Origin: a virus
Strand: one strand, 5' to 3'
Virus record (IMG/VR): IMGVR_UViG_3300028925_004690
Coordinates: 1-46,172 of that record
Length of the DNA stretch: 46,172 nucleotides
Positions within the stretch are counted from its first letter, which is position 1. Each line of letters opens with the position of its first letter. This document shows positions 31,768 to 38,749 of this stretch, piece by piece. The notes beneath the pieces are model-generated. The model ran no database searches. It was not told the origin of the DNA and saw only the letters and a program-made list of their open reading frames with translations. A program made the translations under genes and the position numbers.

Positions 31768-32067
31768 TTCTTTTTTGACTTCTGGTCTATATCTCATGGG
31801 CGTTATAGACTTATTGTCCCATAGATAAGGTTGACACTCGATTCTAAAAGCAACATAATCATCTTTATTTAAACTCGGTGGAAAGTTGTCATCTTCTCCT
31901 AAGTAATGCTCTTTTAGAGAGTCAATAACTTCATCACCATCTTTAGATATATGACTATCACATAATTCCTCTGATAGAAATGCTATATCTGTATGGTAAG
32001 TAAAGTATGCCTGATCTGCACCTTCAAAGGTAAAGATTGCAGTAATTAAAAAGACAATTGAGAACAT
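31753..32067 (-). CDS. Exported protein, only minus-strand gene
   Basis: 104 residues from the ATG at 32067 (minus strand). MFSIVFLITAIFTFEGADQA is a signal peptide, followed by an acidic mature part with two cysteines (ELCDS and ECQPY). It has its own late promoter: TATAAATA on the minus strand (32073-32080) lies exactly five bases before the ATG, the same leaderless layout as on the plus strand. It converges on the exonuclease gene. A longer in-frame start at 32139 would pass through the promoter and is rejected. Family not recognised. Confidence 0.65.
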   Translation of the reverse strand: MFSIVFLITAIFTFEGADQAYFTYHTDIAFLSEELCDSHISKDGDEVIDSLKEHYLGEDDNFPPSLNKDDYVAFRIECQPYLWDNKSITPMRYRPEVKKELPQV

Positions 32068-32072
32068 AAAAC

Positions 32073-32080
32073 TATTTATA
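32073..32080 (-). promoter_or_regulatory. T4-late promoter box TATAAATA on the minus strand
   Basis: The plus strand reads TATTTATA; on the minus strand TATAAATA is followed by GTTTT and then ATG at 32067. Confidence 0.75.
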
Positions 32081-32085
32081 AAAAG

Positions 32086-32226
32086 ATGAAAAAAATTAAA
32101 AGTAATCCAGTCGCAAGAGCAAATAAGAATAGACCGCAAGTCATTCCTAATAAGAAGATACCTAAGCGTAGTGATTTAAAAGACGATTTAAAGAAAGAAC
32201 TGCTTGACAAACCAAATAGAAAGTGA
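32086..32226 (+). CDS. Small basic peptide
   Basis: 46 residues, very rich in Lys, Arg and Asn (MKKIKSNPVARANKNRPQV...). It fills the gap between the divergent late promoter and the promoter of the gp33-like gene, and its stop lies in the spacer of that promoter. Similar small basic peptides precede gp33-like genes in marine phages as far as I recall. Confidence 0.5.
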   Translation: MKKIKSNPVARANKNRPQVIPNKKIPKRSDLKDDLKKELLDKPNRK

Positions 32227-32232
32227 TATAAT
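32204..32232 (+). promoter_or_regulatory. Sigma-70-like promoter of the gp33-like gene, leaderless
   Basis: TTGACA at 32204-32209, 17-base spacer, TATAAT at 32227-32232, then six bases to ATG 32239. Confidence 0.85.
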
Positions 32233-32238
32233 AGTATT

Positions 32239-32463
32239 ATGGATAATATAATTACACCGAATAAATTCGCTTTAATAATTGAGAATATTGTTAAAGAGAA
32301 AAGAACTTCATATATGGACGCTATAGTATCCTATTGTGATAAGACTGGTCTTGACCCTGCTACAATAAGATCGCTTGTTAATAAAACATTAAAAGAAAAA
32401 ATCGCATATGAAGCTCAGGGACTGAATATGTTAAAAGAGAAAACGGCGAAACTGCCGATATAA
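32239..32463 (+). CDS. Late-transcription coactivator (gp33-like)
   Basis: 74 residues. KFALIIENIVKEKRTSYMDAIVSYCDKTGLD and VNKTLKEKIAYEAQGLNML...AKLPI match the short proteins annotated as gp33-type late promoter coactivators in marine T4-like phages. In T4, gp33 binds RNA polymerase and links it to the sliding clamp so that gp55-directed transcription from TATAAATA boxes is activated. Its own gene has a sigma-70-like leaderless promoter, fitting expression before late genes. It has no ribosome site. Confidence 0.7.
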   Translation: MDNIITPNKFALIIENIVKEKRTSYMDAIVSYCDKTGLDPATIRSLVNKTLKEKIAYEAQGLNMLKEKTAKLPI

Positions 32464-32473
32464 GGAGAACGAT

Positions 32474-32713
32474 ATGGGAATTTATAAATTCTTTAATAAC
32501 ATTCTAGAAAAATTGATTGCACCAGGAGAACCAGTGCAATTTCTGACAAAATCAGTACTAGAATTAACTGACCCAATTACTAGAACTGATCTTAAACATA
32601 AGACAAAAAAAGAACTAGAGATAATTGGTAGAAATCTAGGTATCGAAGTAGATAGAAGATTGAAAAAAGATAAACTAGTAGCACAAATCAAAAAACGAAT
32701 CAGGACGGTATAG
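32474..32713 (+). CDS. Small protein with SAP-like helix pair
   Basis: 79 residues, behind AAGGAGAACGAT. The C-terminal part LKHKTKKELEIIGRNLGIEV...KKDKLVAQIKKRI has the helix-turn-helix spacing of SAP/Rho-N-type DNA- or RNA-binding motifs. Function unknown; it sits among replication and transcription genes. Confidence 0.6.
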   Translation: MGIYKFFNNILEKLIAPGEPVQFLTKSVLELTDPITRTDLKHKTKKELEIIGRNLGIEVDRRLKKDKLVAQIKKRIRTV

Positions 32714-32715
32714 CA

Positions 32716-33045
32716 ATGATTAAAAAAACTGAAAAAGTAACAGTATATTGGAAGACCGATCATGCGTATGCTAAAGATATCCGATGGGATACAGAAGAAG
32801 AAGCTGAGGCTCACGAACTTAGAGCAAAAGCTTTGGAACTTAAACGTGAAAGGTCTCAGCGAGCGATTGATGTCTTTAAAGGAGTTCGGGAAGATAGTCA
32901 GGGATACTGGCCTCAGAACTCGACTATGAGGGGTCAAGGAGATCAGCATGTTTTTGCTACAACTGAAACTATGCGAGATTGGCTTGTAACTAATGAAAAT
33001 CTTGTAATGAATTTTTATAATAAATTGGATGAATTAGAAAGATAA
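32716..33045 (+). CDS. Hypothetical protein
   Basis: 109 residues, charged, with an EEEAEAHELRAKALELKRER helix and a C-terminal helix. Two bases after the preceding stop. No recognised domain. Confidence 0.6.
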   Translation: MIKKTEKVTVYWKTDHAYAKDIRWDTEEEAEAHELRAKALELKRERSQRAIDVFKGVREDSQGYWPQNSTMRGQGDQHVFATTETMRDWLVTNENLVMNFYNKLDELER

Positions 33046-33068
33046 ATTAGGAGTGTATAGTAGGTAGA

Positions 33069-33683
33069 ATGAATGGTTTTGAAGTTTATAAAATCTACTT
33101 GGCTGTCAAACTTCACTTCACAAGCAAAAACCAATCTTATGACTTCCATAAACACAATGGTAGAACAACGGCAAGGTTGGGCACCTTTACTAAAAGACGG
33201 GATAGGTATTTTTTTCACAAACTTTCTAAACTTTATAATGATAGGGATGTTGCTGATTACTTTGTTAGCAATTTTGTTACCAATACTAATTTATGGGTTG
33301 GTGACATTATCGGTAGACTTGGTGATGAGAACTTTAAACTATGGCAAAAGAAGATAGAGTCATTAAGTTATTACTATGAACAGGATATAGATTATATTAT
33401 TGAACAGATGAATACAAAAGATATTACATTTGATAACATATTCATTTCAAAAGGTGGTCAACATCCATACATATTAAAGTACTTTCTTTCTAAAAGAATA
33501 AACTTTGAAACATTTATAATACTAGATGATATACTAAACTTTTCTAGGCATTTAAATAAAAGTATAACAGAAAAAGTATTATGGCCAAAACTATATGAAA
33601 GAATGATTAGATACAAACCATTTCTAAAATACAATACTACAAAATATAAACAAATACTAAAGAAAAAGATTAAGGATATATAA
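33069..33683 (+). CDS. DNA helicase loader (T4 gp59-like)
   Basis: 204 residues. GFEVYKIYLAVKLHF, TKRRDRYFFHKLSKLY, YFVSNFVTNTNLWVGDI and the C-terminal FETFIILDDILNF...KPFLKYN follow T4 gp59 along its whole length, including the KRRDKYFF-type core. gp59 loads the replicative helicase onto gp32-coated forks; gp32 is encoded 1.2 kb downstream. A different frame over the 5' half is a shadow. Confidence 0.85.
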   Translation: MNGFEVYKIYLAVKLHFTSKNQSYDFHKHNGRTTARLGTFTKRRDRYFFHKLSKLYNDRDVADYFVSNFVTNTNLWVGDIIGRLGDENFKLWQKKIESLSYYYEQDIDYIIEQMNTKDITFDNIFISKGGQHPYILKYFLSKRINFETFIILDDILNFSRHLNKSITEKVLWPKLYERMIRYKPFLKYNTTKYKQILKKKIKDI

Positions 33684-33952
33684 TGAAAAACTATTGGGAT
33701 ATAATTATGAATGATAGGATAAATGCTCTTAGTAGAGCACCGATGCAAGTTAAACTAATGTCTATGCAAATATTAGCATGGATGTGGTCTGCTGTGTTTG
33801 GCATTTACATTGTTGAAAATATCTATGCTTTTGGCATATCAGCACTGGCACACGCTTTGTTAGTTGCCGCAATATTTCTAACAGCTTATTATTTTAAAGA
33901 AGTACAAAAACAATCAGGTCTTGGTAGATCAATACACGGAGAACACGAATGA
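33683..33952 (+). CDS. Small membrane protein
   Basis: 89 residues with two membrane helices (about 27-45 and 50-68, AWMWSAVFGIYIVENIY and ALAHALLVAAIFLTAYYF) and a charged tail. Starts at the gp59-like stop (TAATG) and overlaps the next gene by four bases. Function unknown. Confidence 0.6.
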   Translation: MKNYWDIIMNDRINALSRAPMQVKLMSMQILAWMWSAVFGIYIVENIYAFGISALAHALLVAAIFLTAYYFKEVQKQSGLGRSIHGEHE

Positions 33953-34581
33953 GTGAAGATGTAAAAGTACAAGTACATACATTAGGAGAAATAATTATCA
34001 AGATAGAAATGCCTAAAACATTTATTGACGAGATTAATAATGTCTTTGATGAAAAAGAAAAAACAACAATAGATTGGACTACTCAACTTGCAGGTAAAAT
34101 TAAGAAAGAAAAATTAGTTAATTATTTATTAGATGATAGTATAAAAGGTACTTTTCAAATGTGTTTTCAAGAATATATGAAAAGAGCAGGTTTAGTATTA
34201 CAACAAACACATCAAGTAGTTTTAGATAACGCTTGGATAAATGATATGTTTGCAGGTGAATATAATCCTGCTCACTTTCATTCAAGTAAAAATAGTTTAG
34301 TAGGTCTTTCATCTGTATTATTTTTAAAAACACCTGATACATACGGTGAAGAGATAATCAATCCTCAAACTCCATCAAACGGACATTTAGAATTTATAGG
34401 TGGTCAACAGCATTCACTAGCAATATCACAGCTTAGGTTAAGTCCTAAAGTTGGTGATTTCTTTATATTTCCATATACACTGGTGCATACTGTTTATCCG
34501 TTTAGTGGCACAGATCAAGTAAGAAGAACATTATCATATAATTGTGATATAGTACCTAAAATACTAGTAAAAGCAAAATAA
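33949..34581 (+). CDS. 2OG-Fe(II) oxygenase-like protein
   Basis: 210 residues. YNPAHFHSSKNSLVGLSSVLFL and VGDFFIFPYTLVHTVYPF...RRTLSYN give the His-x-His/His iron triad and the Arg for 2-oxoglutarate, as in the double-stranded beta-helix oxygenases common in marine T4-like phages. The substrate is unknown; modification of DNA, protein or a host metabolite is possible. Placed between the helicase loader and gp32. Confidence 0.75.
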   Translation: MSEDVKVQVHTLGEIIIKIEMPKTFIDEINNVFDEKEKTTIDWTTQLAGKIKKEKLVNYLLDDSIKGTFQMCFQEYMKRAGLVLQQTHQVVLDNAWINDMFAGEYNPAHFHSSKNSLVGLSSVLFLKTPDTYGEEIINPQTPSNGHLEFIGGQQHSLAISQLRLSPKVGDFFIFPYTLVHTVYPFSGTDQVRRTLSYNCDIVPKILVKAK

Positions 34582-34598
34582 AGGAGAGGATAAGTAGT

Positions 34599-34751
34599 AT
34601 GGAATATATGTCAATGTATTACACTAAAGAGGCAGAATGTCAAGAGAAATCGAATGAAATCTCTAAATTAAAACAAAGAATACACAAATTAGAAGAAAAA
34701 GTCGCTATTTTAAACGAAGATAGAAAACGAGAATTATATACTAGTGCTTGA
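34599..34751 (+). CDS. Small coiled-coil protein
   Basis: 50 residues, MEYMSMYYTKEAECQEK... with a coiled coil (ISKLKQRIHKLEEKVAILNE). AAGGAGAGG lies upstream, and the stop TGA lies in the -35 box of the gp32 promoter. Function unknown. Confidence 0.6.
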   Translation: MEYMSMYYTKEAECQEKSNEISKLKQRIHKLEEKVAILNEDRKRELYTSA

Positions 34752-34776
34752 CTTTATCATCAAAAGATGTTATAAT
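34748..34776 (+). promoter_or_regulatory. Sigma-70-like promoter of the gp32 gene
   Basis: TTGACT at 34748-34753, 17-base spacer, TATAAT at 34771-34776. The leader is about 80 bases. Confidence 0.8.
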
Positions 34777-34793
34777 AATACTATTACTATCGT

Positions 34794-34801
34794 TATAAAT
34801 A
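34794..34801 (+). promoter_or_regulatory. T4-late promoter box TATAAATA before gp32
   Basis: A perfect TATAAATA 18 bases downstream of the sigma-70-like -10 box. It gives the gene a second, late start with a leader of about 55 bases and AAGGAG before ATG 34863. Confidence 0.75.
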
Positions 34802-34862
34802 ACTATGTGCGATTTATATAGCACAAAACATATACAAATACAATCATACAAGGAGATACAAT

Positions 34863-35771
34863 ATGAATACAAGTATAGCGGCCCTCAAAAGGTCAAAGTC
34901 TAATCTAGACACACTCATTGGCGAACTATCAAAAGTTGCCGAACCTACAAAACAAAAGAACTCTTATGCAGATGATCGATTCTGGAAACCTGAACTAGAT
35001 AAAACTGGTAATGGTTATGCAGTCTTTAGATTCTTACCTGCTGTTAAAGATGAAGATTTACCATGGGCAAGATTGTGGTCACACGCATTCCAAGGGCCTG
35101 GTGGTTGGTTAATCGAGAACAGTTTAACTACTCTTAACAAGAAATGTCCTATTAGTGAAGCAAATAGTTTACTATGGAATTCTGGTGTAGAAGCAGATAA
35201 AGAAATTGCTCGTAAGAGAAAAAGAAAACTATCATACATTGCTAATATTCAAATCATTAGTGATCCAAAACATCCTGAAAATGAAGGTCAAATCAAACTA
35301 TTTAAGTTCGGTAAGAAAATCTTTGATAAGATTACTGAAGCGATGAAACCTGAATTCGAAGATGAAACTCCAATCAACCCATTTGATTTTTGGGAAGGTG
35401 CAAACTTCAAACTTAAAATCAGAAAAGTTGACGGGTATTGGAATTATGATAAATCTGAATTCGATGGCGCTTCTGCTATTGCAGACAATGACGAAGCAAT
35501 CGAAACTATATGGGATAAACAATATCCTTTAAAACCATTTCTTGACTCATCAAACTTCAAGTCTTATGATGAATTAAAAGCGAAACTTGATAAAGTTTTA
35601 ATGGGTTCAAGAAGTACTGGAACTGCTGAAGATGTTGCGATCCCACCTGCAACTCAAACAGCTGCACCAGTTGTACAAGAAACAGTAGATACAACATCCT
35701 CTCCAGTTGTTGAAGATGATAGTGATGAAACACTTGATTACTTTAGTAAACTGGCAGAAGAGGACGCTTAA
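34863..35771 (+). CDS. Single-stranded DNA-binding protein (gp32-like)
   Basis: 302 residues. An N-terminal basic segment for cooperative binding (LKRSKSNLDTLI) precedes the OB-fold core with YAVFRFLPAVKDEDLPWARLW, KKCPISEANSLLWN and GQIKLFKFGKKIFDKI. The C-terminus is an acidic protein-binding tail (DDSDETLDYFSKLAEEDA). It coats single-stranded DNA and organises replication, recombination and repair. Only one cysteine is seen at the place where T4 gp32 binds zinc, so the zinc site appears lost. It has both an early-type and a late promoter, and a terminator follows. Confidence 0.9.
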   Translation: MNTSIAALKRSKSNLDTLIGELSKVAEPTKQKNSYADDRFWKPELDKTGNGYAVFRFLPAVKDEDLPWARLWSHAFQGPGGWLIENSLTTLNKKCPISEANSLLWNSGVEADKEIARKRKRKLSYIANIQIISDPKHPENEGQIKLFKFGKKIFDKITEAMKPEFEDETPINPFDFWEGANFKLKIRKVDGYWNYDKSEFDGASAIADNDEAIETIWDKQYPLKPFLDSSNFKSYDELKAKLDKVLMGSRSTGTAEDVAIPPATQTAAPVVQETVDTTSSPVVEDDSDETLDYFSKLAEEDA

Positions 35772-35794
35772 TCTCTCCACCTGTTCTGTACATT

Positions 35795-35825
35795 AGGGGT
35801 TGGGTTTCACTCAACCCCTTTTTTC
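35795..35825 (+). terminator. Rho-independent terminator after gp32
   Basis: AGGGGTTG at 35795-35802 pairs with CAACCCCT at 35812-35819 over a nine-base loop and continues into a T run. Confidence 0.9.
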
Positions 35826-35857
35826 TAATCAATACAGCGAATCAAGTGATTCGTTTT

Positions 35858-35865
35858 TATAAATA
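35858..35865 (+). promoter_or_regulatory. T4-late promoter box TATAAATA of the porin gene
   Basis: Perfect TATAAATA; transcription should start near 35871, at the foot of the hairpin at 35870-35890. Confidence 0.75.
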
Positions 35866-35869
35866 ATAG

Positions 35870-35890
35870 CATTGTTTTTATGAAACAATG
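35870..35890 (+). other. 5'-terminal mRNA hairpin of the porin transcript
   Basis: CATTGTTT (35870-35877) pairs with AAACAATG (35883-35890) around a TTATG loop. It would lie at the very 5' end of the porin mRNA, a position known to protect mRNAs from decay. Confidence 0.55.
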
Positions 35891-35920
35891 AGATATCAAA
35901 CTTAAATTAAGGAGAACAAT

Positions 35921-36817
35921 ATGAGTTCTATTAAAACTATGGTAGGGGCAATCGCTCTTGCTATGGCACTTACTTCTATATCTGTCGCTGAAACTACGGT
36001 GACACTACCAGATGTAAATGCCTCAATATATGGTAAGTTAAATTACATGGCTTACTACAACGAAGATACATCGGGCAACGGTGTATGGAAGTCTGGCAAT
36101 AATGCTTCAAGAATTGGATTAACAATTGAAGAAGCTGGTGATATAAATGCTTTTGGTAAAATCGAAGTTGGCGTAAATGTTGATGACGATTCAAATAACA
36201 CTTTTACATCTAGACTTGCATACTTAGGAGTTGACGGTGGTGATCTTGGCAAACTTAGTGTAGGTCGTCAAAATTCAGTATTTACTGCTGTGACTGGCGC
36301 TACAGATGTTTTCAATGTATATGGTTCTAACGCAGATCAAAACCAAGGTGATAGATTATCTAACACTTTAGTTATATCTAATAGCATTGGACTTGCTAGT
36401 ATTTCTACTCTTATTCAAATGGATGGAACAGACAATACTAAAGACATTGACAAACATGAAATTGCTGCTACATTAAGTGGTGTTTCTGTAGGTTATTCAA
36501 AAGATAACAATACAGACATTAGTTATATGGCAGCGTCTGGATCAATTGATCTAGCCGAACTATCTGTTACTGGTGCATATTCTGTTAAAGATAATGCTGG
36601 TACAGAAACTAAAGGTTATGAAGTTGTTGCCTCAATCGGTAGCATTAACGCAGGATACGGTGAAATCGTAGATGGCGATACTTTCATAACTGCTGGAATA
36701 GATCATCCAATTACTGGTGCTCTTTCTGTTTATGCTGAATATCAGTTAGAACAGAATGATACTGCTGGTGCAAAAGATCAGAATAACTATGCTATAGGTA
36801 CTAAGATAGTATTTTAA
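35921..36817 (+). CDS. Outer-membrane porin
   Basis: 298 residues. A signal peptide (MSSIKTMVGAIALAMALTSI..., cut near SVA|ETT) is followed by repeated amphipathic beta strands typical of Gram-negative general porins. INAFGKIEVGVNVDD, SRLAYLGVDGGDLGKLSVGRQNS, VSVGYSKDNN and the closing strand NNYAIGTKIVF with terminal Phe are all hallmarks of barrels inserted by the BAM complex. It is framed by two terminators and has its own late promoter, a 5' hairpin and AAGGAGAACAAT. Host acquisition is likely. A role in nutrient uptake or in blocking receptors against rival phages is inference. Confidence 0.85.
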   Translation: MSSIKTMVGAIALAMALTSISVAETTVTLPDVNASIYGKLNYMAYYNEDTSGNGVWKSGNNASRIGLTIEEAGDINAFGKIEVGVNVDDDSNNTFTSRLAYLGVDGGDLGKLSVGRQNSVFTAVTGATDVFNVYGSNADQNQGDRLSNTLVISNSIGLASISTLIQMDGTDNTKDIDKHEIAATLSGVSVGYSKDNNTDISYMAASGSIDLAELSVTGAYSVKDNAGTETKGYEVVASIGSINAGYGEIVDGDTFITAGIDHPITGALSVYAEYQLEQNDTAGAKDQNNYAIGTKIVF

Positions 36818-36840
36818 GTATTGAGATATCAACTTAAATT

Positions 36841-36865
36841 AGGGGTCCTTAGTGACCCCTTTTTT
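36841..36865 (+). terminator. Rho-independent terminator after the porin gene
   Basis: AGGGGTC at 36841-36847 pairs with GACCCCT at 36854-36860 over a six-base loop and runs into TTTTTT. Confidence 0.9.
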
Positions 36866-36869
36866 ATGT

Positions 36870-36877
36870 TATAAATA
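36870..36877 (+). promoter_or_regulatory. T4-late promoter box TATAAATA, near-leaderless
   Basis: TATAAATA, six bases, then ATG 36884. It directly follows the terminator T run. Confidence 0.75.
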
Positions 36878-36883
36878 GTTATT

Positions 36884-37165
36884 ATGGAACAGTTCTTGAT
36901 TATACTTGCTGAATTTGGTTTACCTGTTGCAGGTTCATTTGCTATGGGTATATTCATTTATATCATTCTTAGATATATTCTAGGTTCGGTTATAGGTCAA
37001 GTTCAAACAATGCACTCAATCATAACTCAATTAGATAATAGAGTCAGAAACATTAACAATGATGTTATAAAGTTAGATTTACTAATCTCACATACTCTAG
37101 GTGTTCCGCCAGACGAAGAAAGAATTGCTCGTGCTGATGGTAAGAAGGATGCAAGGAGAGATTAA
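36884..37165 (+). CDS. Small membrane protein, paralogue of the next gene
   Basis: 93 residues: one N-terminal membrane helix (FGLPVAGSFAMGIFIYIIL) and a cytoplasmic-type helical tail with LDNRVRNINNDVIKLD. The same arrangement occurs in pairs in cyanophages. It aligns with its neighbour over the helix and the NDVIKL segment. No ribosome site, in keeping with a leaderless start. Function unknown. Confidence 0.65.
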   Translation: MEQFLIILAEFGLPVAGSFAMGIFIYIILRYILGSVIGQVQTMHSIITQLDNRVRNINNDVIKLDLLISHTLGVPPDEERIARADGKKDARRD

Positions 37166-37425
37166 TGGATTATTATTTAGTTAGTGTATTACAAGACTAT
37201 GGATTCCCAATGTTCGCAGCTGTGGCAATGGGGTACTTCATATATTTCATATACACTTTTATCACTACTCAAATTAAAGTCAAACTAGGTCAAGCAAATA
37301 CAGTTCTAATCGCATTGATAGATAGAATAAGAATGTTAGATAATGACATTATTCGGTTAAAGTCTAAAGTCAAAACGACAATCGAATTAAAAGAAAACCT
37401 CAAAAAAAGTAAAAACAAAGACTAA
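37165..37425 (+). CDS. Small membrane protein, paralogue of the previous gene
   Basis: 86 residues with one membrane helix (YGFPMFAAVAMGYFIYFIYTF) followed by IDRIRMLDNDIIRLKSK. The shared pattern FGxPxxxxxAMGxFIY and xNDxIxLK shows tandem duplication with the gene before, to which it is coupled by TAATG. Function unknown. Confidence 0.65.
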   Translation: MDYYLVSVLQDYGFPMFAAVAMGYFIYFIYTFITTQIKVKLGQANTVLIALIDRIRMLDNDIIRLKSKVKTTIELKENLKKSKNKD

Positions 37426-37431
37426 CCCAAT

Positions 37432-37439
37432 TATAAATA
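37432..37439 (+). promoter_or_regulatory. T4-late promoter box TATAAATA of the curli cassette, leaderless
   Basis: TATAAATA, then GTAGT and ATG 37445. It is the only promoter I see before the run csgF to cyclase. Confidence 0.8.
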
Positions 37440-37444
37440 GTAGT

Positions 37445-37951
37445 ATGAAAACACTAATCAAACTAGTGTTATTCGGTGCGGCGTTGTTATGGTTATGTGG
37501 GTGGGCATTTGATAACACCATAAAATATGTACAAGCTTCTGAACTTGATTTCCAATTCGGCAATCCAGCGTTTAGTGGCAATGGGTATGGTACCCATGTT
37601 CTAAGTGTAGATCAACTACAAACTCAAAGAAAAAAAGACAAAGAAGATAAAGCAAGATCAGCTGCTTCAGCAGCAAAGCGTGAACTAAACAATACTACAA
37701 TCGCCAAGTTCGTTAAGAATGTTGAGAGTAGAATATATGCTAACTTATCAAAACAGTTAGTTGATAATATGTTTGGTGTTTCTTGTGATAGTTCAACAAC
37801 GACCTGTGCTACAAGTGGTACAGCAGATGTTGAAGGATCAACAATCTATTGGGTTAAAGATGCTACAACAGACAACATTACATTAACAATAACAGATCCT
37901 AACGGCACCGTCAGCACAATGACTGTACCTGTTGGCGACTTTGTATTTTAA
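37445..37951 (+). CDS. csgF: Curli assembly protein CsgF
   Basis: 168 residues. After a signal/anchor segment ending near VQA, ELDFQFGNPAFSGNGYGTHVL is the conserved mature N-terminus of CsgF, the part that inserts into the CsgG pore. The rest has FVKNVESRIYANLSKQLV and a beta-rich end, YWVKDATTDNITLTI...GTVSTMTVPVGDF, matching CsgF's C-terminal half. An extra Lys/Ala-rich helix and a CDSSTTTCATSG loop lie between. CsgF caps the outer-membrane CsgG channel and helps nucleate curli fibres at the surface. Confidence 0.85.
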   Translation: MKTLIKLVLFGAALLWLCGWAFDNTIKYVQASELDFQFGNPAFSGNGYGTHVLSVDQLQTQRKKDKEDKARSAASAAKRELNNTTIAKFVKNVESRIYANLSKQLVDNMFGVSCDSSTTTCATSGTADVEGSTIYWVKDATTDNITLTITDPNGTVSTMTVPVGDFVF

Positions 37952-37961
37952 GGAGAGAGAA

Positions 37962-38309
37962 ATGGACAAGAAAAGTATAGTGCAATATTTTATTTACATA
38001 CCTATCGTTGCTACGGTATTAGGTTTACTTTATACTGGTATCACTACATTTAATAACATACAGACTAATCTAGAACAGTCAACATTACAATTAGAATTAT
38101 TGAAGAAAGACCTCAATCAAATAAGTAGTGAGATCACTAGAACGAAAGAGGATTTTACAAGAGAGTTGACTAGAATGGCGACTGAAATGGCTGAGGCAAG
38201 AGCATACATTGACACTTCTAGAGAAAATGGTTACACAATACAAAATACCGTTAGTCAAAACACATACGATATTAAGGAACTAACAAGACAATTAAATGGA
38301 GGTTGGTAA
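37962..38309 (+). CDS. Membrane coiled-coil protein in the curli cassette
   Basis: 116 residues from ATG 37962 (AAGGAGAGAGAA upstream). One membrane helix (about 9-30, YFIYIPIVATVLGLLYTGI) is followed by a long coiled coil (about 35-85). An in-frame start 30 bases upstream would overlap csgF. Its role is unknown; position suggests an inner-membrane part of the curli machinery. Stop overlaps the next ATG. Confidence 0.6.
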   Translation: MDKKSIVQYFIYIPIVATVLGLLYTGITTFNNIQTNLEQSTLQLELLKKDLNQISSEITRTKEDFTRELTRMATEMAEARAYIDTSRENGYTIQNTVSQNTYDIKELTRQLNGGW

Positions 38310-38749
38310 TGATATTCTTCCGTAGTTTAATAATAAGTGTAATTGCGATATGGTTTATATCTACAATTAATTCACACGCTGCCAATGAATATCTGAATAG
38401 TGGGGGTATGTCTTGCTCTCAAGGTAGTATTGAACCATATGCTGAATGGTCAGAACGAGAAGGAACTAGTGGGTCCTTTTATACAAATAATGGTGACTTA
38501 AACACATTTACATATCCTCAAGGCGAAACAGACGAGTGGCGTGCTGGGGTTAGATTTCGTTGGAACTTAGGTTCATCTTGTAATAAGGTAACAAGAAAGA
38601 TTATGCAAGAGAATGAAATGTTAAAACAAGAGTTAGAACTATTGAAATTATGTGGTAGATATAAGAACTTAGAATTAGGTCCTGAATTTGCTACTGTAAA
38701 AAGAAAGTGTGCTAACATTAAACCGAAAGAACCGCTAGAAGTAAAATGA
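38309..38749 (+). CDS. Small exported protein in the curli cassette
   Basis: 146 residues from ATG 38309 (GGAGGTTGG upstream). Signal peptide (MIFFRSLIISVIAIWFIS... cut near SHA|AN). The mature part is aromatic and Gly-rich with WRAGVRFRWNLGSSC, resembling an outer-membrane beta strand. It then has a helix and four cysteines in total. It takes the place where curli operons often carry csgE, but I see no CsgE motif. It overlaps csgG by four bases. Confidence 0.55.
   Translation: MIFFRSLIISVIAIWFISTINSHAANEYLNSGGMSCSQGSIEPYAEWSEREGTSGSFYTNNGDLNTFTYPQGETDEWRAGVRFRWNLGSSCNKVTRKIMQENEMLKQELELLKLCGRYKNLELGPEFATVKRKCANIKPKEPLEVK

Noticed and set aside
32068-32139. Longer start for the minus-strand gene at 32139
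   Set aside because: It would put the late promoter inside the gene and hide the signal peptide.
33073-33357. A 94-residue frame with hydrophobic stretches overlapping the 5' half of the gp59-like gene
   Set aside because: The overlapping frame matches gp59 along its full length, so this one is a shadow.
38309-38749. Assignment of this gene as csgE
   Set aside because: Position in the cassette suggests it, but the sequence shows no CsgE-like motif and has a barrel-like strand and cysteines instead.
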